DNA of 64,000 nucleotides from JAVJQS01 sp040218815 (GTDB lineage Bacteria; Bacteroidota; Bacteroidia; Flavobacteriales_E; Vicingaceae): the NCBI GenBank assembly GCA_040218815.1, contig JAVJQS010000007.1:62001-126000 (forward strand), written 5' to 3'. The position numbers and the translations under genes were made by a program. Shown piece after piece: positions 1 through 9,002 of this stretch (positions are counted from its first letter, which is position 1; the number at the start of each line of letters is the position of its first letter). Under the pieces are notes generated by a model that saw nothing but the letters and a program-made list of their open reading frames with translations, was not told the origin of the DNA and did no database searches.

Positions 1-1
1 G

Positions 2-1720
2 CCAGGTAATATGTCAGAAGACAACTACCACGCCTTTGATTTTCACCGTCCATTTGTAGATGATATCGTTTTAGTTTCCAAACAAGGCAAACCAATGAAG
101 CGCGAAAGCGACTTAATTGATGTCTGGTTCGATTCAGGCTCTATGCCATATGCTCAGTGGCATTATCCATTTGAAAACAAGGAGTTAATTGAAGAAAATA
201 AGTTCTACCCAGCAGACTTTATTGCGGAAGGAGTAGATCAAACGCGTGGATGGTTTTTTACTTTGCACGCCATAGCAACTTTGTGTTTTGATGGTATCGC
301 CTATAAAAACGTTGTTTCTAACGGCTTGGTACTCGACAAAAACGGTCAAAAAATGTCGAAACGCTTAGGCAATGCAGCAGACCCCTTTGTTACACTGAAA
401 AAATACGGTCCAGACGCTACTCGTTGGTATATGATTACCAATGCACAGCCGTGGGACAACCTCAAGTTTGACCTAGAAGGCATTGCAGAAATTCAACGCA
501 AGTTTTTTGGAACATTGTATAACACCTACAATTTCTTCGCACTTTATGCGAACATTGATAATTTCAACTATAGTGAAGCAGAGATTGAACATTCCAAACG
601 TCCAGAAATTGACCGCTGGGTGCTTTCCAAACTCAACTCATTAATTAAAACTGTTGATGCAGCTTTTGCGGATTATGAACCTACAAAAGCAGGAAGAGCA
701 ATTCAAGAGTTTACCACTGACCATTTGAGTAATTGGTACGTTCGCTTGTGCAGAAGACGTTTTTGGAAAGGAGACTATTCAACTGACAAAATATCTGCTT
801 ATCAAACGCTTTACACCTGTTTATTAACTGTAGCTAAGCTTTCTGCTCCGATTGCTCCATTTTTTATGGACCGTTTGTTCCAAGATTTAAATGCAGTAAG
901 TGGTAAAGAAAAAGTGGACTCTATTCATTTGTCTGATTTTGGCAAATTAAATGAAGCTCATATCGATACGGATTTAGAACAACGAATGGAAATTGCACAA
1001 AAGCTATCTTCCATGGTGCTGGCCTTGCGTAAAAAAGAATCTATAAAAGTTCGACAGCCACTCCAAAAAATGATGGTGCCTATTTTGGACCCTACATTTA
1101 AGCGTCAATTACAAGAAGTTGAGGCCTTGATTTTGTCGGAGGTAAATGTGAAGGAATTAGAATACTTAGAAGAAACAGCTGGAGTTCTAGTTAAAAAAAT
1201 CAAGCCTGACTTTAAAAAACTAGGACCGAAATTTGGGAAAGACATGAAGTTGGTTGCAGCAGCAGTTAATCAGCTATCGCAAGAAGAAATAGCAAGCTTG
1301 GAAAGCAAAGGATCAATTGACTTGCCACTTGAAGATCGACGAATTTCATTAGACTTAGATGACGTAGAAATCACCTCTGAAGATATTCCCGGATGGTTAG
1401 TAGCCACCGAAGGGAAATACACTGTGGCTCTAGATATAAGCCTTTCGGACGAATTAAGGCAAGAAGGTGTTGCACGTGAAATGGTAAACCGCATTCAAAA
1501 CTTTAGAAAAGAGGCCGGTTTTGAAGTCACTGATAAAATTGCTTTAAAAGTTCAGACCGCTCCTGTAATTGATGAAGCAATAGCAAACAATAAAGATTAT
1601 ATTTGTTCAGAAACCTTGGCAAGCAGCCTTGAGTTGGTAACAAACTTAAACCAAACAAATTATAAGATAGAAATAGACCAAGACACTGAAACTTATGTTG
1701 AATTAAGCTTGGCAAAATAG
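2..1720 (+). CDS. ileS: Isoleucyl-tRNA synthetase, C-terminal part (5' end outside window)
   Basis: This class Ia aminoacyl-tRNA synthetase charges tRNA-Ile with isoleucine in the cytoplasm. The reading frame is open to the window edge, so the HIGH motif and most of the editing domain lie upstream. Visible are a DVWFDSGS segment, the EGVDQTRGWF catalytic-core stretch, and the KMSKR loop at about residues 114-118 counted from the ATG at position 11. The tRNA-binding helical domain follows, and then a long C-terminal region. The text around KMSKR and the C-terminal extension without an obvious zinc-binding Cys cluster resemble the eukaryote-like IleS type found in many Bacteroidota; that subtype is an inference. 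The DksA-like gene starts 6 nt after the stop, so the two are probably co-transcribed with lspA. Confidence 0.95.
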   Translation, partial: PGNMSEDNYHAFDFHRPFVDDIVLVSKQGKPMKRESDLIDVWFDSGSMPYAQWHYPFENKELIEENKFYPADFIAEGVDQTRGWFFTLHAIATLCFDGIAYKNVVSNGLVLDKNGQKMSKRLGNAADPFVTLKKYGPDATRWYMITNAQPWDNLKFDLEGIAEIQRKFFGTLYNTYNFFALYANIDNFNYSEAEIEHSKRPEIDRWVLSKLNSLIKTVDAAFADYEPTKAGRAIQEFTTDHLSNWYVRLCRRRFWKGDYSTDKISAYQTLYTCLLTVAKLSAPIAPFFMDRLFQDLNAVSGKEKVDSIHLSDFGKLNEAHIDTDLEQRMEIAQKLSSMVLALRKKESIKVRQPLQKMMVPILDPTFKRQLQEVEALILSEVNVKELEYLEETAGVLVKKIKPDFKKLGPKFGKDMKLVAAAVNQLSQEEIASLESKGSIDLPLEDRRISLDLDDVEITSEDIPGWLVATEGKYTVALDISLSDELRQEGVAREMVNRIQNFRKEAGFEVTDKIALKVQTAPVIDEAIANNKDYICSETLASSLELVTNLNQTNYKIEIDQDTETYVELSLAK

Positions 1721-1726
1721 ATTAAA

Positions 1727-2104
1727 ATGGCAGATAAAGAAAGATACAACGATGCTGAATTAGCAGAATTTAAAGATTTGATTAACGGAAAACTATCCGA
1801 AGCTAAAACAGATTTAGAAGGCTTAAGAAATTCACTTTCTTACAAAGATGATCACGGAACAGAAGACACTTCTCCTTCATTTAAAATGATGGAAGATGGT
1901 TCTGAGACTTTATCGAGAGAAGAAATGTCTCAGTTGGCTATGCGTCAAGAAAAATTTATTACGCATTTAGAAAATGCATTAACACGTATCAGCAATAAGA
2001 CTTACGGAATTTGCAGAGTAACTGGAAAATTGATTCCAAAAGAACGCTTAAAAGCTGTTCCACACGCAACTTTGTCGATTGAAGCAAAAGAGGCGCAAGG
2101 TTAA
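1727..2104 (+). CDS. TraR/DksA-family protein with degenerate zinc finger
   Basis: This 125-residue protein belongs to the TraR/DksA family, whose members bind RNA polymerase through its secondary channel or act as general regulators. The N-terminal half is a predicted coiled coil. The C-terminal part reads YGICRVTGKLIPKERL, the family signature, but only one cysteine of the usual four remains; the other positions are T or G, and P or H in the second pair. Zinc binding therefore looks lost, as is common in the short Bacteroidota members. The gene sits between ileS and lspA in the same direction with short spacings. A role in transcription is inferred from family only. Confidence 0.85.
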   Translation: MADKERYNDAELAEFKDLINGKLSEAKTDLEGLRNSLSYKDDHGTEDTSPSFKMMEDGSETLSREEMSQLAMRQEKFITHLENALTRISNKTYGICRVTGKLIPKERLKAVPHATLSIEAKEAQG

Positions 2105-2137
2105 TTGCCCTTCCCCATCAATTAAATAAACAGATTC

Positions 2138-2752
2138 ATGAAGCAAAAAAATGCTTCTTCTCGGCTGGCTTTAGTCGTTATTTTTATTGTATTGCTAATT
2201 GACCAAATTAGCAAGTTTTGGATTAAAACACACCTAGAAATTTCCGAAGAAATCCCAGTCTTTGGTGATTGGTTCATCATCCATTTTACCGAAAATAATG
2301 GCATGGCCTTTGGCTTGGAAATAGCTGGAGACTATGGGAAGTTAATTTTGAGTGTTTTTAGAATTATCGCTGTGAGTTTGATTGGCTATTATCTTTTTAG
2401 TCTACCTAAAAAAGGAGCATCTAAAGGCCTTATTATTAGTGGTTCCCTGATTTTCGCTGGAGCATTGGGCAATATAATCGATAGTGCTTTTTATGGCCTT
2501 ATTTTTAATGATAGCTATTATCAAGTAGCCTCTTTTCTTCCGGAAGAAGGAGGCTATGCACCTTTTTTATTCGGTCGAGTTGTTGACATGCTCTATTTTC
2601 CAATCTATGAAGGATTTCTGCCTGCTTGGGTGCCATTTTGGGGCAGTGAGTATTTTATATTTTTCCGTCCGGTATTCAATATTGCTGATTCAGCAATTAC
2701 AGTTGGTGTGATTTCTATCCTTTTATTTCATAGAGGCTTTTTTAAGGATTAG
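2138..2752 (+). CDS. lspA: Lipoprotein signal peptidase (signal peptidase II)
   Basis: This is the inner-membrane aspartyl peptidase that removes signal peptides from diacylglyceryl-modified prolipoproteins. It has 204 residues with an N-terminal membrane helix (about 10-28), a conserved NNGMAFG segment near 53-59, and the two catalytic aspartates in the motifs GNIIDSA (D115) and FNIADSAI (D184). It is longer than the E. coli protein because of an extra segment between the catalytic motifs, which is usual in Bacteroidota. Several lipoproteins in this window (for example at 7255-8328, 17021-17386 and 21986-22459) are expected substrates. It is the last gene of the ileS-side group and converges with the efflux operon. 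Confidence 0.95.
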   Translation: MKQKNASSRLALVVIFIVLLIDQISKFWIKTHLEISEEIPVFGDWFIIHFTENNGMAFGLEIAGDYGKLILSVFRIIAVSLIGYYLFSLPKKGASKGLIISGSLIFAGALGNIIDSAFYGLIFNDSYYQVASFLPEEGGYAPFLFGRVVDMLYFPIYEGFLPAWVPFWGSEYFIFFRPVFNIADSAITVGVISILLFHRGFFKD

Positions 2753-2784
2753 AAGAGTTTGGCCAAATTATCTCTTGAACTTAA

Positions 2785-2882
2785 TTTACACCTTTTGGTA
2801 TAATATATCATACACTCTTTAGTAATTTACCATTTAGTATAATAAAATAAATACCTTTTGGTAATATACCAGTTGGTGTAAA
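2785..2882. repeat. Phased array of five TACC-N4-GGTA-type dyads (39-bp tandem period)
   Basis: Between the converging 3' ends of lspA and tolC lie five imperfect dyads of the form TACC-N4-GGTA. By hand alignment their centres are near 2794.5, 2818.5, 2833.5, 2857.5 and 2872.5, giving spacings of 24, 15, 24 and 15 bp. Seen another way, 2785-2823 and 2824-2862 are a diverged 39-bp tandem repeat, about 25 of 39 positions identical, with a third partial copy. The outermost copies are also inverted with respect to each other (TTTACACC and GGTGTAAA). The dyads look like operator half-sites, but the location downstream of both genes does not fit a normal operator. Confidence 0.7.
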
Positions 2883-2898
2883 GTGATTGGACGGGATG

Positions 2899-4200
2899 TT
2901 ATTTACTTTGAATTAGCTGATTAGTCAATCGAAATAACTCTGTTTCAGCTAGTTTTGCTGTATACTTCAACGCTACCAATCTTTCTTGAGCCGCCAAAGT
3001 GCTGAACTGAACATCACGCAACTCAATGGAAGAAATACCACCTAAACGATAATTTTCTAACGCAAATTCCAAGTTCTTATTCGCGAGTTCTACATTCTTC
3101 TCTTCAAATTCCAATTGCTTCAAATTGGCTTCATAGCGTGCATAATTTACAATTAATTGCTCTTGAGTAAATGCCAATTCTTGAGCATAACTCAATTTTG
3201 ATTGCTCAATACGAATCTTATTTTGTTGCTCTTTTCGGTTTTTTTCATTTCCATTAAAAATTGGAATGGCAACGGTGGCTCCATAATTCCATCCATCAGC
3301 TTGATTATTACGCACAAAACCAGCTTCAGAAGTTCCTTCATTGTAACTATACCTTCCGTTTAACGCAATGGTAGGTAAACGATCGGCAAAGCTTTCCTTC
3401 TTTTCCAGCACCGCAACTGCAATATCCTTCTCTAAAATACTGAGGTTGGGGTTATTATTGAGCTGCAACATCAGGCTATCTTTTTTAAGACCTTTATTAA
3501 TTTCAATGCTGTCGTTAACTTGAAACTCGCTTGTAATAGCTCTTGCCATCAATCGATTTAATCGAGTTTTAGCCTGTTTTATTCGAACTTGTTGATTTAT
3601 AACAGCAGTTCGATCAGCGTTAGCATCCACTTGGGCCTGCAAGTTTTCTAATTCAGATGAAGCACCCAGTTCTAGTTTTGTTTTGCTTAAGGCTAGGCGA
3701 ATTTCTGAAACTTCTAATTGTTGCTCATATAGCTCCAAGGCCCTCTTTTCAGCAATTATTGCAGTGTAAGCATTGATTATTTCAGCAATATTGTTGTTAA
3801 TGTTTAGCTTCACATTTAAGGCAGCTATGCTTTCTAATTCCTCTAACTTATCCTTTGTAACAAACATTTTGGTTCCGTCAAAAACCACCCAGTTTGCCCC
3901 AATTGAAACATTTAAGTTGGTTGTTAAGGCATCATTTCGATTAACACTAGAGCCATCTGCAAAAGAAAGTTCCGTATTCTCTACAGAACGATTGTATGTC
4001 CCATCGGCATTTATAGAAGGTAACATACCTGCATTCCCTAGCTGGTTATCCAATTCTGAGATTTGAAGTTCTTGTTTTGAAAGCTTAATTTGAAAATTGT
4101 TTTCAAGTCCAATGGTAATGGCTTCTTGCAAAGTCAAGCTGTTTTGCCCAACTGCTATCAATGGCGCTAAAAAAAGAAGGGTTATAAGTTTATTCTTCAT
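2899..4200 (-). CDS. TolC-family outer-membrane efflux channel
   Basis: This is the outer-membrane channel subunit of a tripartite RND efflux system. The ATG at 4200 gives MKNKLITLLFLAPLIAVGQ, a clean signal peptide; an in-frame ATG three codons upstream (4209) is less likely. The mature part consists of long amphipathic helices with repeated leucine/alanine/glutamine-rich heptads and two related halves, as in TolC. About 433 residues is normal for Bacteroidota members. The 5' end overlaps the RND pump gene by 11 nt, so it is the third gene of the operon. The exported substrate cannot be told from sequence. Confidence 0.9.
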   Translation of the reverse strand: MKNKLITLLFLAPLIAVGQNSLTLQEAITIGLENNFQIKLSKQELQISELDNQLGNAGMLPSINADGTYNRSVENTELSFADGSSVNRNDALTTNLNVSIGANWVVFDGTKMFVTKDKLEELESIAALNVKLNINNNIAEIINAYTAIIAEKRALELYEQQLEVSEIRLALSKTKLELGASSELENLQAQVDANADRTAVINQQVRIKQAKTRLNRLMARAITSEFQVNDSIEINKGLKKDSLMLQLNNNPNLSILEKDIAVAVLEKKESFADRLPTIALNGRYSYNEGTSEAGFVRNNQADGWNYGATVAIPIFNGNEKNRKEQQNKIRIEQSKLSYAQELAFTQEQLIVNYARYEANLKQLEFEEKNVELANKNLEFALENYRLGGISSIELRDVQFSTLAAQERLVALKYTAKLAETELFRLTNQLIQSK

Positions 4201-7200
4201 CTTCCACATTGCTTACTGATTTATCTTTAGATGAAATGTAATCATAAATGGCGGGGATGATGTACAAGGTTAAAAGGGTTGAAAAAATCAATCCACCTAT
4301 GACGGCAATTCCCATTGAAACTCGACTTTCTGATCCAGCACCGAGCGCTAATGCAATGGGCAGTGTTCCTAAAATAGTTGACAAGCTAGTCATTAAAATA
4401 GGTCTGAATCGTGCTGCAGATCCTTCAACAATAGCTTCTAATCGACTTAAGCCATCTGCTTTACGCTGATTTGCAAATTCTACTATTAAAATTCCATTTT
4501 TAGTAACTAAACCAATCAACATAATCATTCCAATCTGACTAAATATATTTAGCGTTTCTCCCCACAAAAACAATGACAACAAAGCACCTCCTAAAGCCAG
4601 GGGAACAGTAAACATAATAATTAGTGGATCTCTAAAACTTTCAAATTGAGCAGACAGTACTAAGTAGATTAAAGCCAAAGCTAAAATAAAAGCAAAATAA
4701 ATAGAGGAGGAGCTTTCCTCAAACTCTTTTGAAACACCTGCTAAAGAAGTTGAAAAAGATTCATCAAGTACTGTAGAGGAAATGCGTTCCATTTCCTTTA
4801 TACCGGTACTAATAGTGTTTCCTTCAGTCAAGCCTGCTGAAATTGTTGCAGAAACATATCTATTATATCTAAACAATTGCGGAGGTGTGCTTTGCTCTTC
4901 CAAACTAACCAAATTGTCTAAAGCAATCATCTGCCCCATTCCATTTCGAACGTAAATGGAGGTTAAGTCTGCAGGCTCATTTCTATCTTGGCGCTCCAAT
5001 TGCCCAATAACTTGATATTGCTTGCCGTCCATTATAAAAAAATCGAATCGCTGCCCACTAAGCGAAAGCTGCAAGGTCTGTGCAATATCCAACACAGAAA
5101 CACCCATGGTAAGCGCTTTTTCTCGATTGATTGTAACTTTTAGTTCCGGCTTATTAAACTTTAAGTTCAAATCGGCAACAGCAAAAACATCACTTTCTGA
5201 AGCTTCAGCCATAAACTTGGGCAATATTTGTTTCAATTTCTCCAGATTCGGCGCTTGAATCACATATTGCACTGGCAAGCCTCCACGATTATTCCCAATT
5301 GTTTGCTCCTGAGAGACAAAGTCCCTTGCTTCTGGTAAGTTATTTAGTTTTTTCCCAAGAGCGGTTGCAACTTCTTGCTGCGACCTTTCGCGTTTATCAG
5401 CTTTAGTTAATCTTAAACGAACAAAGCCAGAATTAACGGACGTAGATGCGCCAAAACCAGGTGATGTAACACTAATAATCCCGTTGCGTTCGGGAACTTC
5501 ATTTTTAATCAAGTTTACCACCTCATCCATATATCGCGACATGAAATCGTACGTTGCACCTTCAGGAGCGGTGCTAAAAACTCTCAGGTTTCCTCTATCT
5601 TCCAAAGGAGCAAGCTCAGAATTCAAATTACTTCCAAAATAATAAATCATTCCAAAAGTGATTCCGATGAACACAAAAGCAAGCCACTTCACTTTCATAA
5701 ATTTTTGCAGCGAGCTTTGGTAGCCTTTTGTCAATCGAGTATAGAACTCTTCTGTTTTTACATAAAATTTTGTGCGTTTTTTCTGCTTTTTAAGCAGTTT
5801 TGCAGAAAGCATTGGTGTTAGCGTAAGCGCCACAAAAGAGGAAATAAGCACTGCTCCAGCAATCACAACTCCAAATTCTCTAAACAAACGACCGGTTACA
5901 CCTTGTAAAAAGATGACGGGCATAAAAACCGCCACCAAGGCCAAAGTAGTAGCAATCACTGCAAAAAAGATTTCTGCGGCACCTTCTTTTGCTGCTTTTT
6001 TAGAAGACATGCCACTTTCAATCTTTGTATAAATATTTTCCAATACTACAATGGCATCATCCACCACTAAACCAATGGCTAGCACAATGCCCAATAAAGT
6101 CAATACATTAATTGAAAAGCCTGAAATATACATGACGAAAAAAGCGCCAATCAAGGCAATTGGTATAACGGAAATGGGTATAATGGTGGATCGCCAATCA
6201 CGCAGAAAGATGAAAATCACCAAAATCACCATAATGAAGGCAATGTAAATGGTTTGTTTTACTTCTGAAATTGAGTCCCGTATATATTCCGTTGTATCAA
6301 ACCCAATACCAGTCTTTATATCTTTTGGTAGGTCCTTTTTAATTTGCTCAATTCGTTTATAAAACTCGTCTGCTATTTCAATGTGGTTGGAATTTGGCTG
6401 AGGAACAATCGCATTTCCTACCATCGGGATACCATCTCGCTTTAAACTCGTTCTTTCATTTTGTGGACCTAAAGCAGCGTAACCTATATCTTTCAAGCGA
6501 ATTAATTGTCCGTTTTCCTCACGGATAATCAACTTATTAAACTCCTCAGGAGTAGTTAATCGACCAATTGTCCGAACACTTAGCTCAACATTTGTTCCTT
6601 CAATGCTACCTGTAGGCAATTCAATATTTTGCGTCAGCAAGGCGTTTCTAACATCCAATGGAGTAACCCCTAAGGCTGCCATTTTATCTGGGTCGAGCCA
6701 TAAACGCATGGCATACTTTTTTTCTCCCCATATTCTAATTTCACTAACACCTGAAATAGTCTGTAATCGCTCTTTGAAATCCCGCTCCGCAATTTCTGTC
6801 AACTCTAGCAACGAACGTTGATCGGATTGAATGTTTAAAAATATAATAGGGTTTGCATCTGCATCGGCTTTAGAAACAATCGGAGGGTCTGCATCTTCAG
6901 GTAAATCTCCAATGGCCTTAGACACTTTGTCTCGCACATCATTTGCAGCATTATCAAGATTTGAACTCAAGTCAAACTCAACAGTAATTGTGCTACGTCC
7001 ATCTCGACTTACAGAAGAAAGTGTTCGAATACCAGCAATGCCATTAATTGACTCTTCTAATGGCTCAGTAATTTGTGTTTCAATTACATCAGCATTTGCT
7101 CCAGTGTATGAAGTGGAAACGGTTATAATTGGTGGGTCAACACTAGGATATTCTCGTACGCCCAAATAGTTAAAACCGATGATTCCAAAGAGTAAAATCA

Positions 7201-7258
7201 CCAGACTAAAAACCGTTGCTAAAACAGGTCTGCGGATGCTAAGTGAGGATAAGCTCAT
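4190..7258 (-). CDS. RND-family efflux transporter, inner-membrane permease
   Basis: This is the proton-driven pump of the tripartite system (AcrB/MexB superfamily), 1022 residues long. It starts with the amphipathic segment MSLSSLSIRRPVLATV and the first membrane helix. Two large periplasmic loops separate two sets of membrane helices. The fourth helix carries the proton-relay pair in GLVVDDAIVVLENI (near residue 400). Strings such as PEGATYDFM and the C-terminal GLVTKNGILIVEFAN helix are typical of the hydrophobe/amphiphile efflux family. The gene overlaps both the membrane fusion protein gene (ATGA overlap) and tolC. No regulator is encoded next to it. Confidence 0.95.
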   Translation of the reverse strand: MSLSSLSIRRPVLATVFSLVILLFGIIGFNYLGVREYPSVDPPIITVSTSYTGANADVIETQITEPLEESINGIAGIRTLSSVSRDGRSTITVEFDLSSNLDNAANDVRDKVSKAIGDLPEDADPPIVSKADADANPIIFLNIQSDQRSLLELTEIAERDFKERLQTISGVSEIRIWGEKKYAMRLWLDPDKMAALGVTPLDVRNALLTQNIELPTGSIEGTNVELSVRTIGRLTTPEEFNKLIIREENGQLIRLKDIGYAALGPQNERTSLKRDGIPMVGNAIVPQPNSNHIEIADEFYKRIEQIKKDLPKDIKTGIGFDTTEYIRDSISEVKQTIYIAFIMVILVIFIFLRDWRSTIIPISVIPIALIGAFFVMYISGFSINVLTLLGIVLAIGLVVDDAIVVLENIYTKIESGMSSKKAAKEGAAEIFFAVIATTLALVAVFMPVIFLQGVTGRLFREFGVVIAGAVLISSFVALTLTPMLSAKLLKKQKKRTKFYVKTEEFYTRLTKGYQSSLQKFMKVKWLAFVFIGITFGMIYYFGSNLNSELAPLEDRGNLRVFSTAPEGATYDFMSRYMDEVVNLIKNEVPERNGIISVTSPGFGASTSVNSGFVRLRLTKADKRERSQQEVATALGKKLNNLPEARDFVSQEQTIGNNRGGLPVQYVIQAPNLEKLKQILPKFMAEASESDVFAVADLNLKFNKPELKVTINREKALTMGVSVLDIAQTLQLSLSGQRFDFFIMDGKQYQVIGQLERQDRNEPADLTSIYVRNGMGQMIALDNLVSLEEQSTPPQLFRYNRYVSATISAGLTEGNTISTGIKEMERISSTVLDESFSTSLAGVSKEFEESSSSIYFAFILALALIYLVLSAQFESFRDPLIIMFTVPLALGGALLSLFLWGETLNIFSQIGMIMLIGLVTKNGILIVEFANQRKADGLSRLEAIVEGSAARFRPILMTSLSTILGTLPIALALGAGSESRVSMGIAVIGGLIFSTLLTLYIIPAIYDYISSKDKSVSNVEDEE

Positions 7259-8328
7259 TGCGCTGTCTCAGGATTAGTTCCAAAACTTTCATCCATCCTT
7301 AATTGAAGTGATGAACCATCCCTAATTTGTAGTAAGCCTGTTGTTACAATGGTATCACCAGCCTCAAGTCCTTTTAAAACTTGGATTCGATCAGCATTGC
7401 GAATTCCTGTAGTTACATTTTTGCTTACTGCCTTTCCATTTTCTACAACAAAAACGATTTTACCATCTAACTCTGGCACAATAGCTTGGTTGGGAATTAA
7501 TAAAGCTGATTCATTTTTTGCTGCGCGATACTTAACTCTTACAAAACCTCCAGCTTTCAACTTTTTATCTTCATTTTCAAACCTTGCTTTTGCTGCAAAA
7601 GTCCGACTGTTTTGATTGATTTGAGGCTCAATTGCATAAACAACAGCCTTCTCTTCTTTAGAGCTAAGAGCAGAAGTGAAGGAAATACTATCTCCTGTTT
7701 TAATCATGTTGATGTACTGCTCAGGAAGGTCAAACTGAATTTTCAAAGGAGAAACATCCACCAAGTCAGCAAAACTATTATTGGAGGAAAGATAGTCACC
7801 TTCACTTATGTTTCTAAGTCCAACTTGACCCGAGAAAGGTGCCCTAACTTGTGTTTTTATCAATTCTGCATTTACTTGCTGGTAATTTGCTTTCAACTGA
7901 TTAAAGTTTGATTCCGCTTCTTCAAAAGCTTCTTCGCTTAAGCCCTTTGCATCTAACAATTTTTTGCTTCTATTGAACTTCTTTTCAGCTAAGTCCATCC
8001 TAACTTTTGCCGCCTGAAGTTCAGCCTTTATATCATTATTTACCAACTCTAATAATAGTTGTCCTTTTTCAACTTCACTTCCCTCTTCAAAATAAATATG
8101 ATCGACTATTCCTCCTGTTTCTGTACTCAGCTGAGTTGACTCATTGGCAATTAAACTTCCTGTTGTTTCCAACTTTTCAGCTAGATTTCCCTCAGAAACA
8201 ACGACCACTTCCACCAAGGTTTTAGATGCTATTTCTGATTGGCTTTCTTGATTTGCTTCCCCAGATTTACACCCCAAAAAAGAAGCAGCAAAAACAACGG
8301 CGATAGAGTAGAGTGGTTTTGAGTTCAT
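7255..8328 (-). CDS. RND efflux periplasmic adaptor (membrane fusion lipoprotein)
   Basis: This HlyD/AcrA-like adaptor joins the inner-membrane pump to TolC. The N-terminus is a lipoprotein signal with lipobox SFLGC (Cys near residue 20), so it is lipid-anchored in the periplasm. A biotinyl-lipoyl-like segment (GGIVDHIYFEEGSEV) is followed by a helical hairpin (about 110-160), the second lipoyl half (VRAPFSGQVGLRNISEGD), a beta-barrel domain and a membrane-proximal domain. The length of 357 residues is normal. It is the first gene of the operon; a TACTTTTG box lies 23 nt upstream of the start. Confidence 0.93.
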   Translation of the reverse strand: MNSKPLYSIAVVFAASFLGCKSGEANQESQSEIASKTLVEVVVVSEGNLAEKLETTGSLIANESTQLSTETGGIVDHIYFEEGSEVEKGQLLLELVNNDIKAELQAAKVRMDLAEKKFNRSKKLLDAKGLSEEAFEEAESNFNQLKANYQQVNAELIKTQVRAPFSGQVGLRNISEGDYLSSNNSFADLVDVSPLKIQFDLPEQYINMIKTGDSISFTSALSSKEEKAVVYAIEPQINQNSRTFAAKARFENEDKKLKAGGFVRVKYRAAKNESALLIPNQAIVPELDGKIVFVVENGKAVSKNVTTGIRNADRIQVLKGLEAGDTIVTTGLLQIRDGSSLQLRMDESFGTNPETAQ

Positions 8329-8351
8329 TGAGTGAGTATTAGTTAAGCTTG

Positions 8352-8359
8352 CAAAAGTA
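8352..8359 (-). promoter_or_regulatory. Candidate Bacteroidota -7 box for the efflux operon
   Basis: On the minus strand the sequence reads TACTTTTG, a full match to the Bacteroidota TANNTTTG -7 element, ending 23 nt before the adaptor start codon. No clear -33 TTG was found at the expected distance, so this is a motif match only. Confidence 0.45.
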
Positions 8360-8505
8360 ATCCAATAGATGTTTATACATGGATTTGTTTCCTTAAATTA
8401 AACTAAATGACAAGATTTATACTACTCTTGTTCTAGCCCATTGCTTAAGCATTAAGCTTAGTAATATCTTAACAAATAGCTAATTTTTTACATTCATGGA
8501 TTTAC

Positions 8506-8513
8506 TACCTTTG
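8506..8513 (+). promoter_or_regulatory. Candidate -7 box for the IPExxxVDY-pyk unit
   Basis: TACCTTTG matches TANNTTTG exactly and lies 74 nt before the ATG at 8588, implying a leader of roughly 65-70 nt. No convincing -33 element was seen. Confidence 0.4.
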
Positions 8514-8587
8514 GCCGTTAATGTATGTACGTATTTTAATGCTGCTTTATAACAGTTAAAAACGTGATTTGCTTATTCTACTGAAAA

Positions 8588-9001
8588 ATGGCCAAACTGA
8601 CCTTAGAAATTGAAGCTGATTATGAATTTGATTTGATTGGTATTTGTAGCCACATCAAAGATTACCGCTTAAGTTGGGAGATCAATCAAGAATTGAAGTT
8701 GAACTTAAGCAAAGATGGTAATCTTGAGCTTTCTCAAAATGGTGAGTTGCAATCTCATGCTTTTTATAGCTTTTTGGATGAAGATAATTTTATTGATTAC
8801 TTTTTAATAAGCAACAGAAGTGAAAAAGGAATGTTGATTCCAGAAGAAAATAAATGTGATTATTTTTTACTTATAAAAGGCCTTCGAAAGAAACAAGAAA
8901 TCAACGCATTACAAAAAGAAATTGCTTCATTAAAACATGTATTGACAAGTTATACCATTGAGGTAGAAGAATTAAAATCAAAGAATAACTTACTTTTCTA
9001 A
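8588..9001 (+). CDS. IPExxxVDY family protein
   Basis: This 137-residue protein belongs to a small Bacteroidota family named for a conserved motif, seen here as IPEENKCDY near residue 93 (Cys in place of the usual Val). No signal peptide or membrane helix is present, so it is probably cytoplasmic. The C-terminus (about 108-135) is a short predicted coiled coil. The stop is followed after one nucleotide by the pyk start; this gene pair is recurrent in the phylum, suggesting a link to pyruvate kinase expression or function. The molecular role is unknown to me. Confidence 0.85.
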   Translation: MAKLTLEIEADYEFDLIGICSHIKDYRLSWEINQELKLNLSKDGNLELSQNGELQSHAFYSFLDEDNFIDYFLISNRSEKGMLIPEENKCDYFLLIKGLRKKQEINALQKEIASLKHVLTSYTIEVEELKSKNNLLF

Positions 9002-9002
9002 A

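Larger units (their letters stand above)
8329..8587. other. Divergent intergenic region, efflux operon / IPExxxVDY-pyk
   Basis: These 259 nt separate two divergently transcribed units. It holds the two TANNTTTG boxes listed separately (8352-8359 minus, 8506-8513 plus). No ORF of convincing length, tRNA or strong hairpin was seen. Confidence 0.5.

Noticed and set aside
2122..2304. Minus-strand 60-residue ORF opposite lspA
   Set aside because: It lies entirely opposite the well-supported lspA N-terminus and has no family-like features.
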